This document shows, piece after piece, positions 7,860 through 15,399 of a stretch of 25,378 nt of DNA (positions are counted from its first letter, which is position 1; each line of letters begins with the position of its first letter). Under the pieces are notes generated by a model. It made no database searches. It worked only from the letters and a program-made list of their open reading frames with translations, and was not told the origin of the DNA. The position numbers were made by a program, and so were the translations under genes. Source of the stretch: Sphingobacterium sp. UBA4616 (lineage in GTDB: Bacteria > Bacteroidota > Bacteroidia > Sphingobacteriales > Sphingobacteriaceae); assembly GCA_002386525.1 (NCBI GenBank), contig DGIS01000031.1:1-25378 (forward strand), read 5' to 3'.

Positions 7860-10583
7860 ATGAAGCACATAAAACTATTGACTTTATCGATAGGACTATT
7901 AGGAATAGGGACGGCGTATGCGCAGACCGCACCTACACTACCTATTAATACGATCGTAGAACGAGTTCAAAAATATTTTCAAGTGTACCCCGTTGAAAAG
8001 GTACATTTACATTTCGATAAGCCATATTATGCTGTAGGGGATACCCTTTGGTTTTCCACCTATTTATCTCGCAATTTGCCTGAATATGAGCCGAGTAAAA
8101 TAGCCTACGTGGAGGTGCTGAATAGCCGTGATTCCCTTATCCAGACTCTTCGGATTCCATTGGATAAAGGGGTAGGAAATGGGCAGATTGTGCTTGATCC
8201 TCAATTTATGGTTCAGGACAATTATCGGTTTAGAGGCTATACGAAATGGATGGCTAATTTTGATAATGCTTACTTCTTTAATAAAGTAATTCCCATTGGT
8301 GACGTAATTAATAAGAAATTGATTACGAATATTGAATTTCAAAATAACATTGGTGGCAATAAGACGCAGGCTGTCATCCAGTTTCGCGATCGAACGGGAA
8401 AACCGATGATCAATTCAAAAATTAATTGGGAGTTTGTATCGGGCTGGGAAACGTATGACAAGGGTAAAGGTGAGACTGACGGATTGGGGAAAGTAACTAT
8501 AAATCTGTCTGCTAAGGAAAAGTCGAATTTGGAAAAGGGACAATTGAAAATTAGTATTCAGGAAAATAAAAATGAAAAGCCGCTGTCTAGTTCTTTCTTA
8601 CTCAAAAATGCCTTATGGGATGCCGACGTACAGTTCTTTCCTGAAGGAGGAGATCTGATCGCAGGCCTGGCTAAAAAGGTCGCATTTAAAGCAGTTGGAT
8701 CGGATGGCAAAGGGCTAAAGGTTAAAGGCAATATTCTGGATTCAAAGGGCAAGTCCGTTGCTGAGATTGAGGACTTTGGAACCGGAATGGGTTATTTCTC
8801 GCTGTTACCTCTTGCTGGAGAAAAGTATCAGGCAGTGATAAAGTTTGACAATGGACAAGAACGCACATATAAATTGCCCGCCGTCGTTACTGATAAAGCA
8901 AATGTCGTTTTTGTGAAGCAGGATGCCACGAATGCTGAGTTCGCCGTGGTGACCAGTGAAGAAAATTTCTCAAAAAACCAAAGTCAATCTTATTATGTTT
9001 TGGTTCAGTCCAATGGACACCTTTGTTTTGGTGCGCAAGTGAATTTAAAATCTTCCTCAGCGTTAGTTAATATTCCGAAAGAACGTTTACCAAATGGTAT
9101 TGTCCAAGTAACTTTATTGAGCCCAGAGGGAAATCCTATCAGCGAGCGTCTGGCATTTGTTCAGAGCGAAAAGCTTTTAAATATCCAAGTCACAAGCGAT
9201 AAGCAAAGTTATAAGGCCAAAGACTTCGTAAATCTTAAACTTGCGGTGGACAACAATGGACAGAAATTTCCAGGAAGCTACTCGGTATCTGTAATCGATG
9301 AGTCTAAAGTTCCCTATAATGATCAGGCGGATCTTTCTATCGTGAGTAACTTTTTACTAACTTCCGACCTGAAAGGGAATGTGGAGAATCCAAACGCCTA
9401 TTTCGATGAAAAAAATCCCAATCGTGACAAAGCGCTGGATGCGTTATTAATGACACAGGGTTATCGTCGATTTGATTATCCATCGCTTATTTCGGAGAAG
9501 TTACCGCAGATTAGTTTTCTCCCTGAGCAAGGTATAGAATTGTCAGGCACTCTTCGGATGAACACAGGGCGTCCTTATCCAAATGGAGGCTTGCTTTTAT
9601 CGGTTCCTTCCCGTAACATTAAAAAGGATGTGTACACGGATCAAAATGGACGATTCACATTTAAGGATCTGGTCTTTCCAGATTCATCCAAAGTAACGGT
9701 AAATGCCCGATCCAATGACAATTACAGGAGTTTGGTTATCAATATGGATCAGAGCTTTTATCCTGAGATCGATAAGAACAATGGGTATAAGAGCTATTTC
9801 ATACCTAATATAGATCAGGCTTTTGCGCCTTATTTCGCCAATAGCCGAAAAGAATACCGAAAATCCATCTTGCTGGATGAAGTTGAAGTGACAGCCGTAG
9901 TGAAAAAGGTAATCACAAATAAAGATTTTCCTTCTATTTCGGGATTATCGATGCCTGAGCATCGTATTGAACCTGAGCGTTTGACAGGGTGTAATGTATT
10001 AACGATGTGCCTCCAAACGGTGTTAACAGGTATTACCTATGATCCGCAGACTTTGAAGTATTATGTTTCTCGCGATTACAATGCAGGTGGGCGTACACCT
10101 GTCCAATTCTTTCTAAATGGTATGGCTATTGATGAACCGGGCCTGAATAGTATCAATGTGGCAGATATCGAAGGTATCGAAATTTTCTTGCGCGATGAAT
10201 TGGGCACAGTCTCCAGAATGTATCAGAATAATGGTGTTGTTTCCATCTATACGAAGAAAGTTGAAGCTAAAAAGCCACGGATGTCGTTGAGTGAGATTGA
10301 AAGTATGTTACCTAAATCAAACGTTATCGATATGTATCCTTTGGGCTATATCAAAGAAAGAAAATTCTACGTTCCCAAGTATGATACTCCAGAAAGAAAG
10401 GCTGTAAATGATTTGAGAACCACTATTTACTGGAATCCGAAAGTCTCCATAACAGAAACAGGAGAGGCTGCGATTCAATTTTATAATGCCGACGGAAATG
10501 GAAATTATAAAGTAATTGTTGAAGGGATGGACCAAACTGGGAATATTGGACGGAAGGTAATAAACTATAGCGTTCAGCCCTAA
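7860..10583 (+). CDS. Secreted MG2-like / TonB-plug domain protein
   Basis: A 907-residue exported protein with a clear signal peptide ending in AYAQ at residue 22. After it comes an MG2-like (macroglobulin) region (about residues 40-140: VEKVHLHFDKPYYAVGDTLWF). A long beta-rich middle follows, then a carboxypeptidase-regulatory-like segment (about 555-630). Next is a TonB plug-like region (about 670-805) with RTPVQFFLNGMAID and an ending of the NNGVVSIYTKK type. The last 100 residues form another beta domain. There is no 22-strand barrel, so it cannot be a complete TonB receptor. Such proteins are widespread in Bacteroidota with unknown role; an envelope scaffold or periplasmic partner of a receptor is plausible. 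A TTG at 7818 would extend the frame but put 14 residues before the signal peptide, so ATG 7860 is chosen. Confidence 0.8.
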   Translation: MKHIKLLTLSIGLLGIGTAYAQTAPTLPINTIVERVQKYFQVYPVEKVHLHFDKPYYAVGDTLWFSTYLSRNLPEYEPSKIAYVEVLNSRDSLIQTLRIPLDKGVGNGQIVLDPQFMVQDNYRFRGYTKWMANFDNAYFFNKVIPIGDVINKKLITNIEFQNNIGGNKTQAVIQFRDRTGKPMINSKINWEFVSGWETYDKGKGETDGLGKVTINLSAKEKSNLEKGQLKISIQENKNEKPLSSSFLLKNALWDADVQFFPEGGDLIAGLAKKVAFKAVGSDGKGLKVKGNILDSKGKSVAEIEDFGTGMGYFSLLPLAGEKYQAVIKFDNGQERTYKLPAVVTDKANVVFVKQDATNAEFAVVTSEENFSKNQSQSYYVLVQSNGHLCFGAQVNLKSSSALVNIPKERLPNGIVQVTLLSPEGNPISERLAFVQSEKLLNIQVTSDKQSYKAKDFVNLKLAVDNNGQKFPGSYSVSVIDESKVPYNDQADLSIVSNFLLTSDLKGNVENPNAYFDEKNPNRDKALDALLMTQGYRRFDYPSLISEKLPQISFLPEQGIELSGTLRMNTGRPYPNGGLLLSVPSRNIKKDVYTDQNGRFTFKDLVFPDSSKVTVNARSNDNYRSLVINMDQSFYPEIDKNNGYKSYFIPNIDQAFAPYFANSRKEYRKSILLDEVEVTAVVKKVITNKDFPSISGLSMPEHRIEPERLTGCNVLTMCLQTVLTGITYDPQTLKYYVSRDYNAGGRTPVQFFLNGMAIDEPGLNSINVADIEGIEIFLRDELGTVSRMYQNNGVVSIYTKKVEAKKPRMSLSEIESMLPKSNVIDMYPLGYIKERKFYVPKYDTPERKAVNDLRTTIYWNPKVSITETGEAAIQFYNADGNGNYKVIVEGMDQTGNIGRKVINYSVQP

Positions 10584-10600
10584 CTATTTGTGTAGGCGAT

Positions 10601-10636
10601 AAAAAAGAGCAGCTCCTTGATGGGCAAGGAGCTGCT
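10601..10636 (-). terminator. Hairpin with U-tract on the minus strand (probable tdk terminator)
   Basis: A perfect 12-bp stem (10608-10619 with 10625-10636, arm AGCAGCTCCTTG) closes a 5-nt loop. On the plus strand it is preceded by six A, so on the minus strand it is followed by U residues, the layout of an intrinsic terminator for transcription leaving tdk. On the plus strand no T-run follows, so it would not terminate the upstream gene cleanly. The same hairpin also abuts a leader-like sequence and a tiny ORF at 10662-10709. Confidence 0.6.
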
Positions 10637-10661
10637 AACTAACCAATTATAAACCTAAATT

Positions 10662-10709
10662 ATGAAAAGTATTTTGTCGCTATTTAAAGCGTTAATCTTC
10701 TATTTGTAA
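10662..10709 (+). other. 15-codon ORF behind a leader-like sequence
   Basis: ATG at 10662 opens a short frame encoding MKSILSLFKALIFYL and ending at TAA. The product looks like the start of a signal peptide or a hydrophobic leader peptide. The sequence just before it (CTAACTAACC, then AATTATAAACC, then TAAATTATG) resembles, from memory, leaders found before SusC-like and other outer-membrane genes in Sphingobacteriales. It may be a leader peptide, the remnant of a lost gene, or not translated at all. Confidence 0.3.
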
Positions 10710-10782
10710 AGTATATTTCAAATTTTATGCCAAACTGTATTTGTATATTTTTTGGCAGATTTTTATTGAATGCTTCTCAAAA

Positions 10783-11364
10783 TCACTTAGTCAAATTAAA
10801 ATAACAATGTCTGCACCGAGGTTCGTAGGCCTCTTTTTCACCTAAAAGTACTGTTGCTGTCTCATTGGTCAGGCGATAAGAATAATTTGCCGGAGCCCCG
10901 CATTGCATGCACACCGCGTGCACTTTTGTCACATGTTCGGCTACCGCCATAAGATGTGGAATTGGCCCAAACGGCTTTCCTTGATAATCCATATCCAGTC
11001 CTGCCACAATTACTCTAACACCACTGTTTGCCAATTTGACACATACCTCTGTCAAACCGTCATCGAAGAATTGCGCCTCATCGATTCCGACCACTTTAGT
11101 GGATGAACTTAAGAGTAGGATGGCGGAAGAATGATCGACAGGGGTTGATGGTATGCTGTTACTATCGTGTGAAACGACTAATTTCTCGTCGTATCGCTTG
11201 TCAACGGATGGTTTAAATATTTCAACATTCAGACGTGCATACTGCGCTCGTTTTAGTCTGCGAATCAATTCTTCTGTTTTGCCTGAAAACATGGAACCGC
11301 AGATAATTTCAATGCTACCATATTGAGCGGGGCGCAAAGCCAAATTATGTTCGGAAAAAAGCAT
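10783..11364 (-). CDS. tdk: Thymidine kinase (type II)
   Basis: A cytosolic enzyme that phosphorylates thymidine with ATP to dTMP in pyrimidine salvage. The 193 residues carry the P-loop GSMFSGKT (23-30), the Walker B-like DEAQ (95-98), and a zinc site formed by C152/C155 (CMQC) and C184/C187 (CRHC). The segment at 161-170 ([10 protein letters not shown]) is the expected lasso region. Length and motif order are normal for the type II family. It lies alone on the minus strand, convergent with the MG2-like/plug gene and divergent from the next gene. The minus-oriented hairpin at 10601-10636 probably ends its transcript. Confidence 0.97.
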   Translation of the reverse strand: MLFSEHNLALRPAQYGSIEIICGSMFSGKTEELIRRLKRAQYARLNVEIFKPSVDKRYDEKLVVSHDSNSIPSTPVDHSSAILLLSSSTKVVGIDEAQFFDDGLTEVCVKLANSGVRVIVAGLDMDYQGKPFGPIPHLMAVAEHVTKVHAVCMQCGAPANYSYRLTNETATVLLGEKEAYEPRCRHCYFNLTK

Positions 11365-11469
11365 TTGATTAATTTAATTTTGTCGTGAGGTCTACAAATA
11401 AGGTGATATTCGTATAATAACCTGCTACTATATTCTGTTTTTGACGCTGCTAATATCAGAATTAAATAT

Positions 11470-11477
11470 TAAATTTG
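11470..11477 (+). promoter_or_regulatory. Candidate -7 box for the acidic hypothetical gene
   Basis: TAAATTTG matches TAnnTTTG exactly. It would start transcription near 11483 and leave a 5' leader of about 115 nt before the ATG at 11599. No TTG lies at the proper -33 distance (the nearest, 11441-11443, is 26 bp away), so the support is modest in this AT-rich spacer. Confidence 0.25.
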
Positions 11478-11598
11478 GGTAGCAAAAAAGTGAATGTAAA
11501 TCCAAATATTTATAAATCAAAGGTTTGAGTTTTCCACTTTTAGGTTAGTTGAGGGTATAGGTATGATAAATGATTAATTGGTAATTTCAAATATAATT

Positions 11599-12576
11599 AT
11601 GGGTACTCAGGAAGAAATTTTTAATAAGATAGGTGATTTATTACAGGATTTAAATGGACAGTATTTGACCTTGTCAGAACAAGATGATTTGTCCGAAATT
11701 AATGAATTAGTCCTATTGGAGGCTAAGGCACAAACTGTGACAGCCTATATAACGCTACTCAAGACAAAGACTGTCCTTCGTGAAAATCAATCGCAGCCTC
11801 CATTAAATTCAGTTGCATTGGAAAGTAAGAAGATTGCATTCAACGATTATTTCACACCGCCTTCTACCCTTAGAACAACGGCGCAGCAATTTGTCGCTGA
11901 GCAGCCCGCAAAAGTAGTTCAGGAGATCCAGGAGGTTGAAGATCTTAAATCCGTGAAAGAAGATAATGTGGTGGAAGAGAGAGAGAGACCAGTAACTTAC
12001 GAAAGAGAACCATTGAAACCGGAGGTATCTAATCCTGTTGCCGTTGAATCTGTAGATTCTCGTGTTACAGGATCTCAGGTGGATGAGCCGCCTTATCAGG
12101 TCGAAAAGGAAGCAAACTCACACATAGAAGAAGCAAATGTCTTTGTTAAGGAAGTGGTTGAAGAACCCAAAGAAGTCATTATTGAGCAGCCCAAGGAAGT
12201 TTTTATTCAGGAAGAAATCAACACTGTAGCTGAGGAAGTTCCTGCTCGACCATTAACGTTAAATGAAATCATCTCTCAGCAGAAACAAGCGGGAGTGCAA
12301 AACCGCGTCTATCAGGTAAATCAATCTGGAAGTAATGATAAACTCACGGATATTAAAACAGGTATAAGCTTAAATGATAAACTTTTGTTTATTAAGGATT
12401 TGTTTAATGGCTATAGCTTGGCTTATAGCGAGGCAATTGAATTATTAAATAGATTTACAAGCTATGCGGAAGCCGACGCGTTTTTACAAACAAATTATGC
12501 GATTAAAAATAAGTGGGCGGATAAACCAAATACTGTTGAAAAATTATACGATGTCCTGCGCAGAAGATATAACTAA
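11599..12576 (+). CDS. Acidic protein of unknown function
   Basis: I do not recognise a family. From ATG 11599 the product is 325 residues. It has a helical N-terminus (about 1-70, beginning MGTQEEIFNKIGDLLQ) and a long low-complexity middle (about 100-225) dominated by Glu, Val and Pro with repeated KE(V/E) and EEP-like runs. The folded C-terminus (about 230-325) contains LTLNEIISQQ, then LNDKLLFIKDLFNG and AIELLNRF, and ends LYDVLRRRYN. No signal peptide or membrane helix is seen, so it is probably cytosolic. The C-terminal block resembles a helical docking module joined by a flexible linker. An in-frame TTG at 11578 adds seven residues but is a poorer start. A terminator follows at 12616-12648. 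Confidence 0.7.
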   Translation: MGTQEEIFNKIGDLLQDLNGQYLTLSEQDDLSEINELVLLEAKAQTVTAYITLLKTKTVLRENQSQPPLNSVALESKKIAFNDYFTPPSTLRTTAQQFVAEQPAKVVQEIQEVEDLKSVKEDNVVEERERPVTYEREPLKPEVSNPVAVESVDSRVTGSQVDEPPYQVEKEANSHIEEANVFVKEVVEEPKEVIIEQPKEVFIQEEINTVAEEVPARPLTLNEIISQQKQAGVQNRVYQVNQSGSNDKLTDIKTGISLNDKLLFIKDLFNGYSLAYSEAIELLNRFTSYAEADAFLQTNYAIKNKWADKPNTVEKLYDVLRRRYN

Positions 12577-12604
12577 AATATTGCAGAAGATATAACTAAA
12601 ATAT
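12560..12604 (+). repeat. Tandem duplication of 22 bp across a stop codon
   Basis: Two identical 22-bp copies (12560-12581 and 12583-12604) beginning GCAGAAGATATAACTAAAAT are separated by one T. The first copy contains the last codons and the stop (TAA, 12574-12576) of the acidic hypothetical gene; the second lies entirely after it. Perfect identity suggests a recent slippage or duplication event with no effect on the protein. Confidence 0.85.
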
Positions 12605-12615
12605 CAAAACATTAG

Positions 12616-12648
12616 AAAAACAGCTCTCACATTATCGGAGCTGTTTTT
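12616..12648. terminator. Bidirectional intrinsic terminator
   Basis: An 11-bp stem (AAAAACAGCTC at 12616-12626 with GAGCTGTTTTT at 12638-12648) has an 11-nt loop. The plus strand continues with T residues to 12650, and the A-run on the left gives a U-run on the minus strand. It lies between two convergent genes (ends 12576 and 12671) and can serve both. Confidence 0.85.
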
Positions 12649-12670
12649 TTGTGTCTATATTTCAGGTTCA

Positions 12671-13297
12671 TTAGCTTAGTTGAAATTGTAACCAATCATT
12701 TCCTTCATGACCATATACAAAGTATTTGGGCTGGAGAATTTCGGCTAATGATTCGAGTTCCTTTAAATAATTGTATCCCGGAATCTGTGCAAATTGCTTG
12801 TCGGTCATAATAAAGATCTGATCGAGCTCGATAGCTTTGGATGAAGTGATAGCTGGCGTATTCAACAATTTAGGTAGCTGGATAAATGTTTGTTCGCCAT
12901 GGCCAATGACAATGATTTTGTCGGCTTCATTTTCAGTCGTCACTGGCATACCGCCTGCAATTTTTATGGCTTCATGTAGATAAGCAGAACGGTTAATTTC
13001 AAGAGGTTCGATCTGATCTACCACCAAGACTTTAGGCCTGTCAGTAGCTGAGATAAACTTAAGTTTATGGATGAGGATATTCGCTTCATCTTCAATTTTT
13101 TCAATGAATTCAGCGGTTTTATCACTAGCATTGAGATCATTGCCGATGCCTTTGACATAAGTTATCATATCATCGATATCCACGATTTGAGGCTGAACTG
13201 AAAGTAATTTGTTATAAGTTTCCGCTGGAATAGCTGCTGAATTTAGGTTCAGCTGGTCCAAAATATGGGCGACAAGTTTTTCTTGATTGCTTTGCAT
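12671..13297 (-). CDS. BtuF-like periplasmic-binding-fold protein without signal peptide
   Basis: The 208-residue product, starting at MQSNQEKLVAH, resembles the C-terminal half of class III periplasmic binding proteins (BtuF/FhuD type). It has RPKVLVVDQIEPLEI (about 92-106), then HEAIKIAGGMPV (about 112-123), and finishes with a helix before LQPKYFVYGHEG. Those families bind cobalamin or ferric siderophores outside the cytoplasm. Here there is no signal peptide, and the N-terminal lobe is replaced by a short helical region, so a cytosolic role is likely and the ligand is unknown. The reading frame is open for 36 more codons upstream, but these overlap the divergent promoter region, and the ATG at 13297 has a -7 box just before it. 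I am fairly sure it is a real gene, less sure of the fold. Confidence 0.65.
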   Translation of the reverse strand: MQSNQEKLVAHILDQLNLNSAAIPAETYNKLLSVQPQIVDIDDMITYVKGIGNDLNASDKTAEFIEKIEDEANILIHKLKFISATDRPKVLVVDQIEPLEINRSAYLHEAIKIAGGMPVTTENEADKIIVIGHGEQTFIQLPKLLNTPAITSSKAIELDQIFIMTDKQFAQIPGYNYLKELESLAEILQPKYFVYGHEGNDWLQFQLS

Positions 13298-13301
13298 ACT
13301 G

Positions 13302-13309
13302 CAAAAATA
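13302..13309 (-). promoter_or_regulatory. -7 box directly before a start codon (leaderless transcript likely)
   Basis: On the minus strand TATTTTTG matches TAnnTTTG exactly and is followed by CAGT and then the ATG at 13297. Transcription would begin at or within a base or two of the ATG, so the mRNA would be leaderless. folK has nearly the same arrangement at 21942-21928. No -33 TTG is evident. Confidence 0.45.
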
Positions 13310-13383
13310 CAAAACCTTCACGACTTCGTAGACATCGAGAGCGATGAAAGCGAACAGAAGGTTCTTTCTAACCAATAAGAACA

Positions 13384-13417
13384 GCCAATTTCTGAAAAAA
13401 GCCAATTTCAGAAAAAA
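13384..13417. repeat. Two 17-bp tandem copies forming an inverted repeat
   Basis: GCCAATTTC(T/A)GAAAAAA is repeated twice in tandem, with a single T-to-A difference between copies. That one change creates a 9-bp inverted repeat (TTTCTGAAA at 13389-13397 with TTTCAGAAA at 13406-13414). It lies in the divergent spacer between the BtuF-like gene and ybaB. It may be neutral or a weak operator. Confidence 0.5.
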
Positions 13418-13462
13418 GGGGGAGTATTGAAGAAAGTAAATTAGCCATAGTAGGTATACACA

Positions 13463-13470
13463 TATTTTTG
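13463..13470 (+). promoter_or_regulatory. -7 box of the ybaB promoter
   Basis: TATTTTTG matches TAnnTTTG exactly, 30 bp before the ybaB ATG, giving a leader of about 25 nt. No clear -33 TTG is present. Confidence 0.45.
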
Positions 13471-13500
13471 TAAATTGGCATAAAATAAATGCTATAAAAT

Positions 13501-13806
13501 ATGTTTGACAAATTATTTGAGGCCCAACAAAAGGCAGAGGAGATCAAGAAAAGACTGGATTCAATTTCTGTTTCCGGTGAGGCGGAAGGTGGATTAATCC
13601 GTGTGGTGGCGACAGCAAATAAAGAGATAAAAGAGGTGATCATCGATCCTGTATTTTTATCAAACGCGGATAAGGAAGAACTGGAAGAATTACTTGTGGT
13701 TGCTTTGAATAAGGCTATTGTTCAAGCTGAGAATATCAGCCAGGCTGAAATGCAGGCAGCGAGTAAGGATATGTTGGGAGGACTGGGCGGATTATTTAAT
13801 CAATAA
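13501..13806 (+). CDS. ybaB: YbaB/EbfC family nucleoid-associated protein
   Basis: A 101-residue DNA-binding protein of the YbaB/EbfC family, which forms dimers with tweezer-like helices and coats DNA. Visible features are the N-terminal helix MFDKLFEAQQKAEEIKKRL, the strand block (G)LIRVVATANKEIKEVIIDP at about 32-50, and the long C-terminal helix ending in the Gly/Leu-rich tail MLGGLGGLF. Length is normal. In many bacteria ybaB sits next to dnaX and recR; here it lies instead before a UPF0173 hydrolase, 10 bp away, and the two are probably co-transcribed. Confidence 0.93.
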   Translation: MFDKLFEAQQKAEEIKKRLDSISVSGEAEGGLIRVVATANKEIKEVIIDPVFLSNADKEELEELLVVALNKAIVQAENISQAEMQAASKDMLGGLGGLFNQ

Positions 13807-13816
13807 GGTGATCATC

Positions 13817-14500
13817 ATGAAAGCGACATATTACGGACAGTCTTGCGTGGAATTTGATTTTGACGGGATAAAGGTACTTATGGATCCATTTGTCACCTAC
13901 AATCCACTGGCAAAAGAAATCGACGTCAATGCGATTAAACCAGATTATATCTTTTTAAGCCACGGACACCAGGATCACGTAGCCGATATGGCTACGGTTC
14001 AAAAAAATAGTAATGCTACTGTTCTAGCGATTGTTGAAACCGCAGACTGGGTCCGCAGACAGGGAGTCCCCGATGATAAAGTCATCGAGTTTAACTTGGG
14101 TGGAACTGTTCAGCTGCCATTTGGTTCGGTAAAGATGGTCTATGCTGCGCATACCAATAGTACACCTGACGGTCGATACGGAGGGTTTCCAGTAGGTTTT
14201 GTTTTCAATATAAAAGGCAAACGAATTTATTTTGCAGGGGATACGGCTTTAACCATGGAAATGAAATTATTGGCTGAAATGAATCTCGATTGGGCCTTTT
14301 TACCGATAGGAGGCCATTACACTATGGACGTGGATGATGCAGTCAAAGCGGCTGAATTTGTAAACTGCGCCCGGGTAATCGGAATCCATTACGATTCGTT
14401 TCCGCCAATCACTATCGATAAACAACAAGCGTTGGATAAATTCCAAAATGCGGATATATCACTGTCATTACCTGAAATCGGTACGACAGTTGAGCTTTAA
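13817..14500 (+). CDS. UPF0173 family metal-dependent hydrolase (metallo-beta-lactamase fold)
   Basis: A 227-residue cytosolic hydrolase. The metal-binding motif HGHQDH is at residues 49-54, with further likely ligands in AAHTNS (about H112), AGDTAL (about D142) and GIHYD near the C-terminus. The family (UPF0173, UlaG-related) is widespread but its substrate is unknown. The start ATG 13817 is 10 bp after the ybaB stop and gives the conserved N-terminus MKATYYGQSCVEF. The frame is open upstream inside ybaB, but that extension would be translated from another gene's sequence and is not credible. A terminator follows directly. Confidence 0.92.
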   Translation: MKATYYGQSCVEFDFDGIKVLMDPFVTYNPLAKEIDVNAIKPDYIFLSHGHQDHVADMATVQKNSNATVLAIVETADWVRRQGVPDDKVIEFNLGGTVQLPFGSVKMVYAAHTNSTPDGRYGGFPVGFVFNIKGKRIYFAGDTALTMEMKLLAEMNLDWAFLPIGGHYTMDVDDAVKAAEFVNCARVIGIHYDSFPPITIDKQQALDKFQNADISLSLPEIGTTVEL

Positions 14501-14504
14501 AGTC

Positions 14505-14531
14505 AAAAAAGCCGAGCTAACTCGGCTTTTT
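14505..14531. terminator. Bidirectional intrinsic terminator
   Basis: AAAAAGCCGAG (14506-14516) pairs with CTCGGCTTTTT (14521-14531) around a CTAA loop. T- and A-runs on opposite sides allow termination of both the hydrolase gene (ends 14500, plus) and the metallophosphoesterase gene (ends 14572, minus). Confidence 0.9.
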
Positions 14532-14571
14532 GTTTTATTATGCTGCCTTTTCAGATTTAATGTCTTTGTAT

Positions 14572-15399
14572 CTATGAGGATATGACAATTTTTTTAAGAT
14601 CTTCCAAACTGAATAGGGGAATGTCGATGATTTTGTTTTTAAGGATTTGTTCTTTGTTTTCTTCAAAATAGAACAATTTCCATTCACCATTTTTATATTC
14701 TAAACTACTGAGGTTTTCAATCCAATCACCGGAATTCATATACGTACAGGTTCCTTTTCGGGTAATGACTTCTTTGATTTGAGGTTGATGTATGTGTCCA
14801 CAGATGACGAAATCGTAGTTTTTTTCTATGGCTAACTCGGTTGCTGTATGTTCAAAATCCGATATATATTTGACCGCCTTTTTAACAGAGTTTTTAATTT
14901 TTTTTGATAGGGAGAATTTCTCCTTACCCATTTTGTCCAGACAGTAATTAATAATGTTATTGAGCTGTATAAGTTTATCATAACCCCATCCACCCAGTTT
15001 TGCCAACCATTTAGAATGATGAATGGAAGCGTCAAAAACATCCCCATGAAAGATCCACACTTTTTGGTTATTGAGGGAGAGAAGTAGTTTATTGCTCAGC
15101 TTGATATTACCTAATTTTAGGTCTGTAAACTTGCGCAACATTTCATCATGGTTGCCCGTGATGTAATGTACTTCTGTACCTGAAGAGCTCATGTCAATAA
15201 TTTTTTTGATGACTTTGAGATGTTCTTGTGGAAAGTAGCTTTTTTTAAATTGCCAAATGTCTACGATATCGCCGTTCAATATCAATATTTTAGGAGATAC
15301 TGACTCCAAGTAAAGTAAAAGTTCTTTTGCTCTACTGCCGTAGGTACCTAGGTGTAAATCTGAGATTACAAGTATGTCAAGGCTTCTTTTCATTTGCAA
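14572..15399 (-). CDS. LpxH-like metallophosphoesterase (UDP-2,3-diacylglucosamine diphosphatase family)
   Basis: A 275-residue calcineurin-type phosphoesterase. Metal-binding blocks are complete: D14-L-H16, G43-D44, G82-N83-H84-D85, H118-G119-D120 and G201-H202-I203-H204. The closest family is COG2908, whose LpxH member cleaves UDP-2,3-diacylglucosamine to lipid X in lipid A synthesis at the inner membrane face. Bacteroidota often carry more than one relative, so this copy may act on lipid A or on another phosphate ester. The charged insert at about residues 125-180 (the cap region) fits LpxH-like proteins. Either of two in-frame Met codons (1 or 3) could be the start. Confidence 0.8.
   Translation of the reverse strand: MQMKRSLDILVISDLHLGTYGSRAKELLLYLESVSPKILILNGDIVDIWQFKKSYFPQEHLKVIKKIIDMSSSGTEVHYITGNHDEMLRKFTDLKLGNIKLSNKLLLSLNNQKVWIFHGDVFDASIHHSKWLAKLGGWGYDKLIQLNNIINYCLDKMGKEKFSLSKKIKNSVKKAVKYISDFEHTATELAIEKNYDFVICGHIHQPQIKEVITRKGTCTYMNSGDWIENLSSLEYKNGEWKLFYFEENKEQILKNKIIDIPLFSLEDLKKIVISS

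Noticed and set aside
10728..10757. TGCCAAA-N16-TTTGGCA inverted repeat after tdk
   Set aside because: The arms are 7 bp with a long AT-rich loop and no U-run on the tdk side; the hairpin at 10601-10636 is a better terminator.
12671..13405. Longer start for the BtuF-like gene giving a hydrophobic N-terminus that mimics a membrane anchor
   Set aside because: The added 36 residues end just before an ATG with an exact -7 box directly upstream, so the longer form would include its own promoter. I prefer 13297, though a signal-anchor form is not fully excluded.
13368..13643. 91-codon minus-strand ORF overlapping ybaB
   Set aside because: It is antisense to ybaB, lacks a recognisable domain and would cover the ybaB promoter.
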